A stretch of DNA of 57,718 nucleotides from Fuerstiella sp. (lineage in GTDB: Bacteria > Planctomycetota > Planctomycetia > Planctomycetales > Planctomycetaceae), in assembly GCA_014238335.1 (NCBI GenBank), contig JABABI010000002.1, forward strand, positions 122,519 through 180,236, read 5' to 3'. Of the stretch, positions 35,792-44,640 are shown in pieces. Position numbers and translations under genes: made by a program. The notes below the pieces were generated by a model. That model worked only from the letters and a program-made list of their open reading frames with translations. It made no database searches and was not told the DNA's origin. Numbering within the stretch: the stretch's first letter is position 1; each line of letters starts with the position of its first letter.

Positions 35792-36267
35792 GGACTCACC
35801 TTCTGCGTTGCCTTGAGTGCGAACCGCTGAAACTCAATCCCTTCTTCCTGACACTTCTGAATCAGCGTCTGGACCAGTCCGGACTGAACCTCCCGATCCG
35901 CCCGAATCTCCACGGTCACATCTTCCAGGGGAGTGCCGATTGTCTGGTAGAACTGAGCTTCCTGCCGCAAACGATTCGAACTGTTGGCCACTTCGATCTG
36001 TTCATCGCCAAAGAAGATGTAGGGCGTTCTGTCGATGATCTCGCCCTGCTTATCCTTCAGGAATCCCACGTTCAGCGTAAATGCATCGTCACGTTTCACT
36101 TCCGGCGGCTTGGCTAGCTGGTTTCTGGGCAACGTCACTCGTTCGTCGGCCTGTTGCTGCTCGAAGTTGGAAATCACCATGAAAAAGGCGATCAACTGGA
36201 ATACGATGTCAATCATCGGCGTCATGTCGACATCGGGAGCATTGGAACCAGATGACTTGATCTTCAT
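35788..36267 (-). CDS. ExbD/TolR family biopolymer transport protein
   Basis: 159 aa, start ATG 36267. The single helix (DMTPMIDIVFQLIAFFMVISNF, about 14-35) contains the conserved aspartate. The periplasmic part has two acidic blocks and ends FQRFALKATQKVSP. The stop overlaps the next ExbD start. Two different ExbD subunits downstream of one ExbB is common in planctomycetes and may form a heteromeric stator. The gap to the ExbB gene is 111 nt. Confidence 0.92.
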   Translation of the reverse strand: MKIKSSGSNAPDVDMTPMIDIVFQLIAFFMVISNFEQQQADERVTLPRNQLAKPPEVKRDDAFTLNVGFLKDKQGEIIDRTPYIFFGDEQIEVANSSNRLRQEAQFYQTIGTPLEDVTVEIRADREVQSGLVQTLIQKCQEEGIEFQRFALKATQKVSP

Positions 36268-36378
36268 AGATATGTGCTCCGGTCTTAAGCTCCGGCAGGC
36301 GGCATTGACTCATGTTCGCGGGTCACCCGGCCTGTTGCAGGCATCAAATGAATCGCTGCTGTCTGAAAACGATCACCA

Positions 36379-37266
36379 CTAGGCAGGCTTCGTACTGGAC
36401 CCACCGGCTCCGCCTTTGCCGACAGCTGCAAAACGGCTCATCAGGCCTTCACTCACCATACCGATTTCCAGCACCAATCGCTGAATACGATTCTTCAGAA
36501 TGCTGTAGAAGACCATTGCGGGTATGGCAATGCCCAGACCAATCAGCGTCGTGAACAGTGCCGTGGAAATTCCTTCAGCCAGCTCACTTGGTTTGGGTGA
36601 TACAGCGGACGACGCAATCTTGTCGAACGATGCGATCATCCCCTGAACGGTTCCCATCAGTCCCAGCATTGGAGCCACAGTGCCAATCAGTGCAAGGAAA
36701 CTAAGACGATGTTCGAGCGCCATGTTTTCGTCTTCGCCGGCTTCCTGCATTCCTTCCACAGCCTCAGGATAGCCGCGGCTGAGCCGTCCCATGCCGGACG
36801 CGAGTACACGAGCCACAAACGAATCATCGTTACGGGCAATTTCGTAGGCACCCTGAAAATCCTTACCGTTCAGTTTCTGTTCGAACTCTTCGACAAAATC
36901 GTTTGGCAGCAGAACGTCACGGCGAACCTGCATCAGATTCATCATGATCAAGGCCACCATCACAAAGGACAGTGCCGCAAAGATCAGCATCCAGAACCAG
37001 CCGAGCGCATCGATCATCCAGGTCAGGAAGTTTCTACTCTGGACGGGAGCGTCAGCGGCCGGTGCAGGTGCCGCATCGGCATCGGCATCGGCATCGGCAG
37101 CAGCCGGTGCAGGTTCTGCTGCGGCCGGTTCTCCGTCCTGGGCCACGGCCGAAGGCGCAAGTCCGACAAGCGGAATCGCCGAGATCGCGACGGTTAGTGC
37201 CAGCAAAAACATGCCCCAACTCCGCAGGGATCGATGCCGCAATACTCGTTCAGATAGACTCAGCAT
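36379..37266 (-). CDS. ExbB/TolQ/MotA family proton channel
   Basis: 295 aa, ATG 37266 with GGAG about 12 nt upstream. It begins with a signal-like leader (GMFLLALTVAISAIPLVGLAPSAVAQ) and a low-complexity Ala/Pro/Asp linker that includes a perfect (Asp-Ala) run encoded by GCATCG hexanucleotide repeats (about 37075-37100). Three helices follow: LGWFWMLIFAALSFVMVALIMMNLM; a second and third around LSFLALIGTVAPMLGLMGTVQGMIASFDKIA and STALFTTLIGLGIAIPAMVFYSILK. The GTVxGMIxxF block is the family hallmark. It forms the channel that powers TonB/Tol-type systems. The two upstream genes (TPR proteins) and two downstream ExbD genes suggest a single operon. Confidence 0.93.
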   Translation of the reverse strand: MLSLSERVLRHRSLRSWGMFLLALTVAISAIPLVGLAPSAVAQDGEPAAAEPAPAAADADADADAAPAPAADAPVQSRNFLTWMIDALGWFWMLIFAALSFVMVALIMMNLMQVRRDVLLPNDFVEEFEQKLNGKDFQGAYEIARNDDSFVARVLASGMGRLSRGYPEAVEGMQEAGEDENMALEHRLSFLALIGTVAPMLGLMGTVQGMIASFDKIASSAVSPKPSELAEGISTALFTTLIGLGIAIPAMVFYSILKNRIQRLVLEIGMVSEGLMSRFAAVGKGGAGGSSTKPA

Positions 37267-37517
37267 GTTCAGTTATCTCCGGATTAACAGTTTTACGCTA
37301 CTCGGTCGGCGGCGACTGTGTATCAAACGATTGAAAGGAAATGTAGCCGTTCAGGTTGGCAGAGTCATCCAATTTGCCGGCCCTGCCGCAAATGTCTCGT
37401 GATTTTCTGCTCGTCAAATCGACATAATAAGAATTGCCGTGATCGAACGACGGCCAGTTCAACACCGGCACTCACCCCACAGGCCATTCGAGTCCGGTAC
37501 CCGATCTGCAACTGCTG

Positions 37518-38579
37518 CTAACCGCCACTCTTTTTGGCCCATTGACTGTTCGGATAGCGTTCTGCCAGACGTGTGGAAGCCTCGACAGCGCGATCCTGAT
37601 GACCACCAGGCCCCCACAACTGGGACAGTCGCAGCAGTGCTTCCGCGTGCTGAGCCGGTTCGCCGGAGTACAGGACGTCGACATGAAGATAGGCCATCAA
37701 TGCCGCTTTTGCCTGATCTTTCTGACGAAGACAATCGCCCTTACGGATCCACGCTTCAGCCAGAGTGCGAGTTTCCGTAGGCGGCGCCTTGTCGATCACC
37801 TCATCCAGTGTTTTGATGGACTCATCCAGACTGCTCTGTTGTTTCAGACACATGGCCCGTCCCAGCATCCCGTCGTACATGGCGCCGGTCGCCGATTCGT
37901 CACCCTGACTCTTCTGAATCACATCATTAAAGGACTGCAGGGCACCGGCAGCATCATCGGCCAGCAGCAGCAGTCGTCCCTTATCCACGCCGGCCTGCAG
38001 CTGATATCCCTTGACAGCTGACCCCTGCACTTCGTCCAGCAGCAACCTGCCGGCATCCGTTTCGCCTTTCAACGCGTGAATTGACGCCTGCAGCAGCGTG
38101 GCTTCCAGATAACGAAAGTTGTCCTTGTTGGCAGTACGAAATTTCTGCAGCGAGTCGTTAGCGGCGTCTGCCTTTGACGGATCTGTCAGAGCCTGCTTAC
38201 CGACAACCCGTGCAATCAGAAAGTCGAGATCCGTCTTAAGTCGTTTGTCACCGCCGGTATATTCACTCTGCACTTCTTTGAAGCGGGTGAATGCCGTGTC
38301 CAGAGCGCCACTGCGTTCGTTGGACCGCGCGGCACTGAGTTCCAGTGGTTCCTTGTCAAAACGAACATCCTTAAGGTTCGACACGGAAATCGATATTTCC
38401 TCGCCGTTCGATCGCTTCAGCACGATCTGATCCTGACGCATACTGGTGATTTCGCCACGCAGCTGAGTGTTGTCGCTGCGTCGTGTCACAATGTCGACCG
38501 CAAACACAGGTTGTGCCGCCACAGCCGCCAGAAGGGCAGCCGTCAGCGTCGTTTTAAAAATATAGAGAGCTTTGTCCAT
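37518..38579 (-). CDS. Secreted TPR protein with N-terminal SH3-like domain
   Basis: 353 aa from ATG 38579, chosen because AAGGCG lies 8 nt upstream and the start gives a signal peptide (MDKALYIFKTTLTAALLAAVAAQPVFAVD). Residues 29-75 (VTRRSDNTQLRGEITSMRQDQIVLKRSNGEEISISVSNLKDVRF) look like a small SH3/Sm-like barrel. The remainder is TPR repeats (ARSNERSGALDTAFTRFKEVQSEY onward; TLDEVIDKAPPTETRTLAEAWIRKGDCL), with a WGPGGHQDRAVEASTRLAERYPNSQWAKKS end. It likely lies in the periplasm and scaffolds the Exb complex. The gap to ExbB is 251 nt, so a separate promoter is possible. Confidence 0.85.
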   Translation of the reverse strand: MDKALYIFKTTLTAALLAAVAAQPVFAVDIVTRRSDNTQLRGEITSMRQDQIVLKRSNGEEISISVSNLKDVRFDKEPLELSAARSNERSGALDTAFTRFKEVQSEYTGGDKRLKTDLDFLIARVVGKQALTDPSKADAANDSLQKFRTANKDNFRYLEATLLQASIHALKGETDAGRLLLDEVQGSAVKGYQLQAGVDKGRLLLLADDAAGALQSFNDVIQKSQGDESATGAMYDGMLGRAMCLKQQSSLDESIKTLDEVIDKAPPTETRTLAEAWIRKGDCLRQKDQAKAALMAYLHVDVLYSGEPAQHAEALLRLSQLWGPGGHQDRAVEASTRLAERYPNSQWAKKSGG

Positions 38580-38643
38580 TTCGGAACGCCTTGTTGTTTC
38601 GTGAAACTGCGTTGAACCTGTAGTCCGAACCACAACCCGAGAT

Positions 38644-41600
38644 TTACTCGGCCGGCGGCTGTGGCGGACGTTTTCTGACTTTTTTCGTTGTTGCGGCCGC
38701 GGAATCCGCAGCGGTCCTCTTCCTGACCTGTTTGACAGCCTTCTTCTTTGGTGCGGCCGTTTCTCCGCCTTCCCCCTTGGCGGCAGCAGCCCGTGCCTTG
38801 GCAGCTTTATACCTGGCAGCTTCTTCGGGCGTCAGCAAACGTTTCTTTTTCGCGGGACGCTGCGTCGAATCCGCCGCCTGTGGGCTGGCTTTGGAGGCGA
38901 TTTTCTTCTTTCGAGGCGGTGCGGCCAAGGCAGCTCCGGTTGCCGCACCCACGGCTTCCAGTGCTCCAAAGTCAGGAGCACCGCCGGTGTTACCATCATC
39001 CGCACCCGATGGAGCCGTGAAAGAACCGCCACCGGGCGGAAGACTCGAACGTCGCCGCTGTTGTGGTTTACTCATCAGTTTATAAAAGCCGAAACCACCT
39101 CCCGCCGCCAGCACCAGCAACACGATGAGCACAATCATGCTGGTGCCTTCAGAAGACGGTGCGACTGGTTCTGCGGCCTGCGGCTGCTCAGCTTCATCCA
39201 CACTGTCCGGCTCTTCCTGAGCCATCAGAACTTGGGGGGCACTTGGCCTTTCCAGCGGAGTCTGCGGCTGTCCCAGTTCCAGCTGAGTGCTCTGATATAA
39301 CCGGTCGAACTTCGCAAACCACGCGTCATCAAGATCGGTGAACACCTGAATAAAAATGGTGATCTCTGCCAGACCGGACTTCAACTGGACATCACCATCA
39401 GACGCTCCGGTTTTTGCATAGCGGTAGCGGCTGTTAACGTATTCGAAGCGAGCCTCCAAAAAACGATCTTTCAGCTGCTCCCAGTCAGTTGAACTCTGCC
39501 GTGCCTGAAGTTTGCGAGTGATGCCGGACCAGCCCCAGATCGACTTTTCTCCCTGAGCGTTTTCCACACCTTCAATGGCCGCCAGCAGTTTCTTCGGCTG
39601 GCCATCTTCGGCTGCACCCCAGTCGGATAACGTATACGCCGCCTCAAACTGAACATCCAGTGACAGAGGCGTTTCGTTCAGAATGGACTGAGCCAGACTG
39701 ACGCCTTCTTCAAACTGTCCCTGGGCACGACGGCAACGAACGATTCTGAGTTTGACGGCAATGATACTGCCGCCTTCCGCAAGGTTTCGGTCCAGAATGT
39801 CCTGGTAAGCCGCATGCGCTTGCTGATAGTAGCCGGACGCGGCATCGCCATCTTCCTGAGTCCCCTGCCCCAGCCCAAAGTAGGTCTCACCAATCCAGAC
39901 CAGCGAGTTGTAATCCATGTTCGCGCGATTCTCGCTGACCTTGGCCAGAAACTGCTCGAACGACTTTCGCGTATTCGCCAGCTGCTCTGTTTCACCGGAA
40001 GCTTTTAAACGTTTCAGTTCTTCCTGCAGTTCCTGCCCCAACTGCGTGTAAACGGCCGCAGTGTCCTGCCCGCCGACAGCTTCCAATTTGTTCATCGTCT
40101 GCAGTGCTTCGGCAACGTTCTGGGTGCCGACGTAAGCTCTTAACAGTAGACGATAGGCCTGACCTGCAAACGCGGCGCTGGTAATCCCTTTTTCGGCGCG
40201 AGTCTGCCCCGGAGCAACCTCCAGCATCTTCAGGACCGAATTGTCTCCGCCCGCGGTAAGTCGTTTGGTCGTTTCTGCAAACTGTCCATTCATGTTATTG
40301 ATGGTCGCCAGCGAGACTTCAGCAGCCACGATCTCCGGAGTCGGCTTAGCGGTGGCGCCCAGCTTCGCTCGCGCGGCAGTGATGCCCTCCAGCATCAGGA
40401 GGGCAGCGTCTGCCTTCCACTTCCTGATCGACTCGTCATCCCTCTCTGGCTGATCGTCGGTTTCAACCTCCGACATCGCCGTAACCCATGCCAGCCAGTA
40501 CGACTGCCCGGCCTGCATTCGCGCAGAACCGTATTCGGAATAATCGCTGGGCACGGTCAGATATGTCTTTGCGGCATTCAGTGGTTCATTCAGGTCGCGA
40601 TAGACCTGCCCCAGCCGAATGCGGGCTTCATTGCCGCGGGCTGACTGCGGATACTGTTCCACAATCAGTTCGCAGATTTCTTTCAACAGATCCAGTTCAA
40701 ATTTCTTGTCCGCGTCGGCGTCGTTAAACGCCTGTACGGCTGCCTCGATCGCAATCTCTGTCGCACTGAGAGCTGAATCAGGATCATTCAATCGATCCGT
40801 CGTCATGCAGTATCTGGCCAGAATGATCGCGTCGAAACTTTTTCGCTGCCGCATGTAAACGTAACTCAACAGATACCGTGATTGTGCGATGGCCTTGGTG
40901 TCTGTCTTTTCATCGCGCAGACTCAGGGCCAAAGCAAACAATCTGCCAATTTCGTTCAGCTGAAAATCAACGGCCTGTTTCGCCTTTTGCTTTTCTTCGC
41001 TGGAATTCGCCTTCTGCAGATCTTCGCCCAGCCCCTTCAGCTGGCTGACCATGCCTCGAGCTCGTTCGAATGCAGTATCAAAATCCTTTGGCACCGCATC
41101 TTTTTCACCAAGTTCCGCGTTCAGTCGGCGGCCCATCGCCACAGCGGGCTCACGGTACGGCCCGGGAAAACGTGCAACCTGCTTGGAATCAGTCAGCGCC
41201 TGACGCAGCATTGTGTTTCGCAGTCGGGCTTCGATCGCCCGATCCTGGCCCAGCTTTTCTTCGGCAATGGTTTTTTCCCAAAGGATACCAAGTCCGATTT
41301 CTGTGTAGATACGCTTTCGGTTCGACTTATCCTGGAACCAGGCCTCAGCCTCCTGAAGTACCAGCTGAAAGTCGTTCTTCTTTTCATGGTTCAGGCAGAT
41401 CAGACGATACTGCAAAGCGATAGATTTCAGCAGCTGCACACTCGGATGATTCGATTTGTGACTTAGCATTTCGTTGTAAATGCCCAGGGCCCGATTCAGA
41501 TCATCCTGTTCCTGAAAGCACTTGCCCATCATCAACCGCGACTGCAGCCCAATGGGGTTGCTGCGACGTGCCGTGTGAATGGCTTCGAATTCCGTCGACG

Positions 41601-42429
41601 CACGCACCATTGTTTCGGTACGTTCCTTCGAACCTTTCGGAAACGTCTGACCACGTTCATAGGTACATCGCACCAGACTGAACCAGGCTCGCAGATACTT
41701 GACTTCCGCACTCTGACGTTCCAGATACGCGTCCTCGTCCGTGGTCCTGTCGATAAATGATGGAAACGCTTTATATTTCGTCTCGTACTGGTCATGTGCG
41801 GTTTGATAGATAACCTTCGCCTGTTCGATCACCGAACGCGCCTGTTGCTGCAGTTGTGCCGTCTTGTCAGCATTCGAAGGTGATTCCGCGTCCCAGATCA
41901 AAGACCGGGCGCGTTCGAATAATAGCTCTCCCAGTTCCGAATTTGCATACGCCGCGCGAGTGTGTCCGGGATGCTCGGACGTGAATTTTTCTAATGCCTG
42001 TTCGGCGCGGGTGAGTGCCTGGTCACGATCCTCAGGTACTCGCGATGCAGCTGCCATTTCCCGATATGTGACACCCCGCTCCAAATCCAGCGTTTCTGTC
42101 AGTTCGGCCGGCAGATCAACCCGTTTCGCCAGTTCATCCACATACTCCAGAGTCGTGTCGAAGAATTTTCGTTGTCTCAGTCCTTCGATGAATGCAGTGT
42201 GCGGTTCATCAGCCTGAATCGGGATTCCGCCAGTCAGCACGGCCCCAACGATTGCCACGGACAACACGAAAACGTTGCCGGCGGATCTATGGAGCGCCCC
42301 ACATCTGTGAAATGCCCCGCGAGCGCCGCCCACCACTGCGCCGGCGGCCGCTCGATTTTGGGTTGAGGGCTTGGCCCTCAGCAGTTTCTTAGACAAATGA
42401 GTCCACCTGAAGGGTCTGAATAGCTGCAT
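38644..42429 (-). CDS. Large envelope TPR protein with C-terminal membrane helix and basic, H1-like tail
   Basis: 1,261 aa. I use ATG 42429; the first 50 residues are cationic and the true start could be a downstream GTG. A hydrophobic segment (about 51-70, GNVFVLSVAIVGAVLTGGIP) is the signal or anchor. Residues about 80-1080 are TPR-like (for example ALGIYNEMLSHKSNHPSVQLLKSIALQYRLIC, ARIRLGQVYRDLNEPLNAAKTYLTVPSDYSEYGSARMQAGQSYWLA). A single helix (about 1098-1119, MIVLIVLLVLAAGGGFGFYKLM) precedes a 140-residue Lys/Ala/Pro-rich tail (RKKKIASKASPQA, TPEEAARYKAAKARAAAAKG, KKKAVKQVRKRTAA) that resembles a histone H1 tail and should lie in the cytoplasm. First gene of the Exb operon, 64 nt from the next. 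Confidence 0.88.
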   Translation of the reverse strand: MQLFRPFRWTHLSKKLLRAKPSTQNRAAAGAVVGGARGAFHRCGALHRSAGNVFVLSVAIVGAVLTGGIPIQADEPHTAFIEGLRQRKFFDTTLEYVDELAKRVDLPAELTETLDLERGVTYREMAAASRVPEDRDQALTRAEQALEKFTSEHPGHTRAAYANSELGELLFERARSLIWDAESPSNADKTAQLQQQARSVIEQAKVIYQTAHDQYETKYKAFPSFIDRTTDEDAYLERQSAEVKYLRAWFSLVRCTYERGQTFPKGSKERTETMVRASTEFEAIHTARRSNPIGLQSRLMMGKCFQEQDDLNRALGIYNEMLSHKSNHPSVQLLKSIALQYRLICLNHEKKNDFQLVLQEAEAWFQDKSNRKRIYTEIGLGILWEKTIAEEKLGQDRAIEARLRNTMLRQALTDSKQVARFPGPYREPAVAMGRRLNAELGEKDAVPKDFDTAFERARGMVSQLKGLGEDLQKANSSEEKQKAKQAVDFQLNEIGRLFALALSLRDEKTDTKAIAQSRYLLSYVYMRQRKSFDAIILARYCMTTDRLNDPDSALSATEIAIEAAVQAFNDADADKKFELDLLKEICELIVEQYPQSARGNEARIRLGQVYRDLNEPLNAAKTYLTVPSDYSEYGSARMQAGQSYWLAWVTAMSEVETDDQPERDDESIRKWKADAALLMLEGITAARAKLGATAKPTPEIVAAEVSLATINNMNGQFAETTKRLTAGGDNSVLKMLEVAPGQTRAEKGITSAAFAGQAYRLLLRAYVGTQNVAEALQTMNKLEAVGGQDTAAVYTQLGQELQEELKRLKASGETEQLANTRKSFEQFLAKVSENRANMDYNSLVWIGETYFGLGQGTQEDGDAASGYYQQAHAAYQDILDRNLAEGGSIIAVKLRIVRCRRAQGQFEEGVSLAQSILNETPLSLDVQFEAAYTLSDWGAAEDGQPKKLLAAIEGVENAQGEKSIWGWSGITRKLQARQSSTDWEQLKDRFLEARFEYVNSRYRYAKTGASDGDVQLKSGLAEITIFIQVFTDLDDAWFAKFDRLYQSTQLELGQPQTPLERPSAPQVLMAQEEPDSVDEAEQPQAAEPVAPSSEGTSMIVLIVLLVLAAGGGFGFYKLMSKPQQRRRSSLPPGGGSFTAPSGADDGNTGGAPDFGALEAVGAATGAALAAPPRKKKIASKASPQAADSTQRPAKKKRLLTPEEAARYKAAKARAAAAKGEGGETAAPKKKAVKQVRKRTAADSAAATTKKVRKRPPQPPAE

Positions 42430-42934
42430 GTCTGGAGACCATTATGCCCCCCCGCAACATTAGACTTCGATGCGGGAATGAAATGAACGTTGCTGAATTC
42501 GGCGGCAGGATTCGCCTTGTCAACACAACGCAGAATTGCCGACTCGACAACAAAACGAGGCCACAAGAGCGACGGATGACCGGTAACTAAAAACCACGAT
42601 TAACGGGAGAATCATCGCCTATTAACCGGGAAATCATCGCCTTTAACCGGGAAATGATCGCCTGATTCCATTGAGAATACGAAGTTTTGGGGGAAATCGC
42701 AAAGATGTCGGTGGATTAAAGCGGGTTGCATTCCACGCCGGCACGTCGTCACCCGATCTCCGCAGAACATCGCAACTCTCAAGCTGCTGAATACAAGGCA
42801 TTTTTGCACCCTCCACGAAGTACAGGTTTTTTCACTCACCAATTACCAAAGTGCTTACTTCCACAAAATAGCGGCACTGCCAGAAAAACCAAGTATGATG
42901 CCAGATCACCGCGAATGAACACTCTGAATTTCCA
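42430..42934. other. Divergent intergenic region with 21-bp direct repeats and a C7 tract
   Basis: 505 nt between the divergent TPR and EF-hand genes. It holds a C7 tract (42447-42453) close to the TPR start and three direct repeats (42601-42664). An open minus-strand frame spans the repeats but has no ribosome site. A seven-codon frame (ATG 42914) ends within the ATG of the EF-hand gene. Confidence 0.5.
42601..42664. repeat. Three direct repeats of a 21-bp unit
   Basis: Copies begin at 42601, 42623 and 42644, core TAACCGGGAAATCATCGCCT. Copy 1 has small changes (TAACGGGAGAATC) and copy 3 reads GATG for CATC in the centre. Even spacing of about two helical turns fits a protein-binding array. 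Confidence 0.75.
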
Positions 42935-44632
42935 ATGAATTCCTGCACCATTTCAAATCAGAAACCGCCAGCTGTGAGGGCCAACAGTCTGCCCAGTCTG
43001 CGGGTGCGAGTATATCTGGCTGTCCTGACCCTGCTGATGTGCCCGGCTTCCGTCGCAGTGGCGGCGGACCTGTCGTTCGATCGCACCGTCATGGTGATCA
43101 TGGCTCCCGAAGGTCCGGTCCTGGCCGAGATAAATATCTCAGTCGAGGGACAGGCATATCGTCTGTGGGTCACAAAGTTCCTTGCGCGCCGAGTTGACGT
43201 CAACAACGACGGAGCACTGAACCTGGGTGAATTGCAACTCATCCCGGAACGACTGCTGCAACAAACAACGGCACGCACCGCCAAACGAGTCCTGCGCAGC
43301 GTGACCGGCGATAAGAAGGCAGAAACAACGTCTGTTGATGCGTTCACCGAATGGTTCACGGAACAGTTAAGCCGCAGTTTCGATGTCGTTGCCGCAGCCG
43401 TCAATGCGTCGGAAGCAGTGCGATTGGCCGCGCTGGTCGATGGTGATGGCGACGGTGCGGTTTCACGGGAAGAACTAATGATCGGAAGTCACGCACTGCG
43501 GTTCCGAGATCTCGACGACGACCAGACTTTCACAGCAGCAGAGCTGATGCCGTATCGGGATCCGCGTAATCAGAATGCAACGGTCGTTCCCGACGCTGCC
43601 AATCTGCCCTTCGTGCAATTGGGTGATGAAGAGTCACTAACGCGCACAGCCGAACAAATAGTGTCTCGTTATGGCAACGATGACACAGTCGATCTGGCCA
43701 AACTGCGCCTTCCGGAAACAGCCACCACCGGCATCGATGGCAACAATGATTCGAAACTGGATGCCGCTGAAACGAAACAATTCCTGGCCGCTCCGACTTT
43801 TCACCTGACCCTGGACGTGCAACTGGCCGAGGCGGCCAACAGAAGCAACCTGGTAGCGAACGTTTCACCAGCCGCTCAGTCCTTCGTGCAGTCAGACTCG
43901 GAAAAACGTGGCCGTATGAAACTGGTAATTGACGACATGCCACTGGAGATCCGTGCACGCGGCGGCAGCGCACGATCGCGAGACATCATGGTGCGCTTTC
44001 TGCTGCAACGATCATCTCTGTACGACAAAGATAAAAACGGGTACTTCACCGACGATGAATATCCCGAGTTTCAAACTCAGATGGCCCGGTATCTGGCCAA
44101 TGCAGACTTTCAAAGCGTTGACCTGAATGGCGACAAAATGGTGCTGCGGCAGGAAATCAAGACCTATATCGAACGCGATGCCATCGCCACCCAAAGCCGC
44201 ATCGAAGTCAGCGTCAAACAGGACGGTAAGACGCTGTTCAAACTGCTCGACGAAAACAAGGACCGTCGTCTGGCCGGACGTGAACTGCTGGAAGGATTCG
44301 ACATCCTGCTGGAATACGATCTGAACAAGGATCAAAGACTCACGGAATCTGAACTGGGGACCGCGTATTCTCTGCAAATCGGGCTCGGCCAGCCGGCGTC
44401 ACTACGCATGAATTCCACACAAGCGATGGGCATGGCCGCGCGCTCCACAGACGCCATTCTTCCCGGAGTCAGCGGACTAAGCGGGCCGGAATGGTTCCGC
44501 CGCATGGACCGCAACCAGGACCGGGACGTGTCGTACCGTGAATTTCTGGCTCCCCGATCCATCTTCGAACAACTGGACAAAGACAGCAACGGCCTGCTGA
44601 GTGCCGCGGAAGCCGAGGCGCTGACAGAGTAG
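42935..44632 (+). CDS. Secreted protein with ten EF-hand-type calcium-binding loops
   Basis: 565 aa. A long leader (hydrophobic core about 24-44, VRVYLAVLTLLMCPASVAVAA) predicts export. Twelve-residue EF loops are visible at about 88 (DVNNDGALNLGE), 169 (DGDGDGAVSREE), 192 (DLDDDQTFTAAE), 268 (DGNNDSKLDAAE), 364 (DKDKNGYFTDDE), 396 (DLNGDKMVLRQE), 439 (DENKDRRLAGRE), 462 (DLNKDQRLTESE), 525 (DRNQDRDVSYRE) and 548 (DKDSNGLLSAAE). Acidic residues fill positions 1, 3 and 5 in most, and Glu position 12 in all; only loops 1, 2, 5 and 10 have the canonical Gly at position 6. It is a calcium-binding protein, perhaps a structural or sensing component outside the membrane. The next gene is 8 nt downstream, so they are probably translated together. 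Confidence 0.85.
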   Translation: MNSCTISNQKPPAVRANSLPSLRVRVYLAVLTLLMCPASVAVAADLSFDRTVMVIMAPEGPVLAEINISVEGQAYRLWVTKFLARRVDVNNDGALNLGELQLIPERLLQQTTARTAKRVLRSVTGDKKAETTSVDAFTEWFTEQLSRSFDVVAAAVNASEAVRLAALVDGDGDGAVSREELMIGSHALRFRDLDDDQTFTAAELMPYRDPRNQNATVVPDAANLPFVQLGDEESLTRTAEQIVSRYGNDDTVDLAKLRLPETATTGIDGNNDSKLDAAETKQFLAAPTFHLTLDVQLAEAANRSNLVANVSPAAQSFVQSDSEKRGRMKLVIDDMPLEIRARGGSARSRDIMVRFLLQRSSLYDKDKNGYFTDDEYPEFQTQMARYLANADFQSVDLNGDKMVLRQEIKTYIERDAIATQSRIEVSVKQDGKTLFKLLDENKDRRLAGRELLEGFDILLEYDLNKDQRLTESELGTAYSLQIGLGQPASLRMNSTQAMGMAARSTDAILPGVSGLSGPEWFRRMDRNQDRDVSYREFLAPRSIFEQLDKDSNGLLSAAEAEALTE

Positions 44633-44640
44633 AGCTGCAT

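Noticed and set aside
42612..42842. Minus-strand frame containing repeated GDxFPV peptides
   Set aside because: The peptide repeat is produced by the 21-bp direct DNA repeats; there is no ribosome site or wider similarity.
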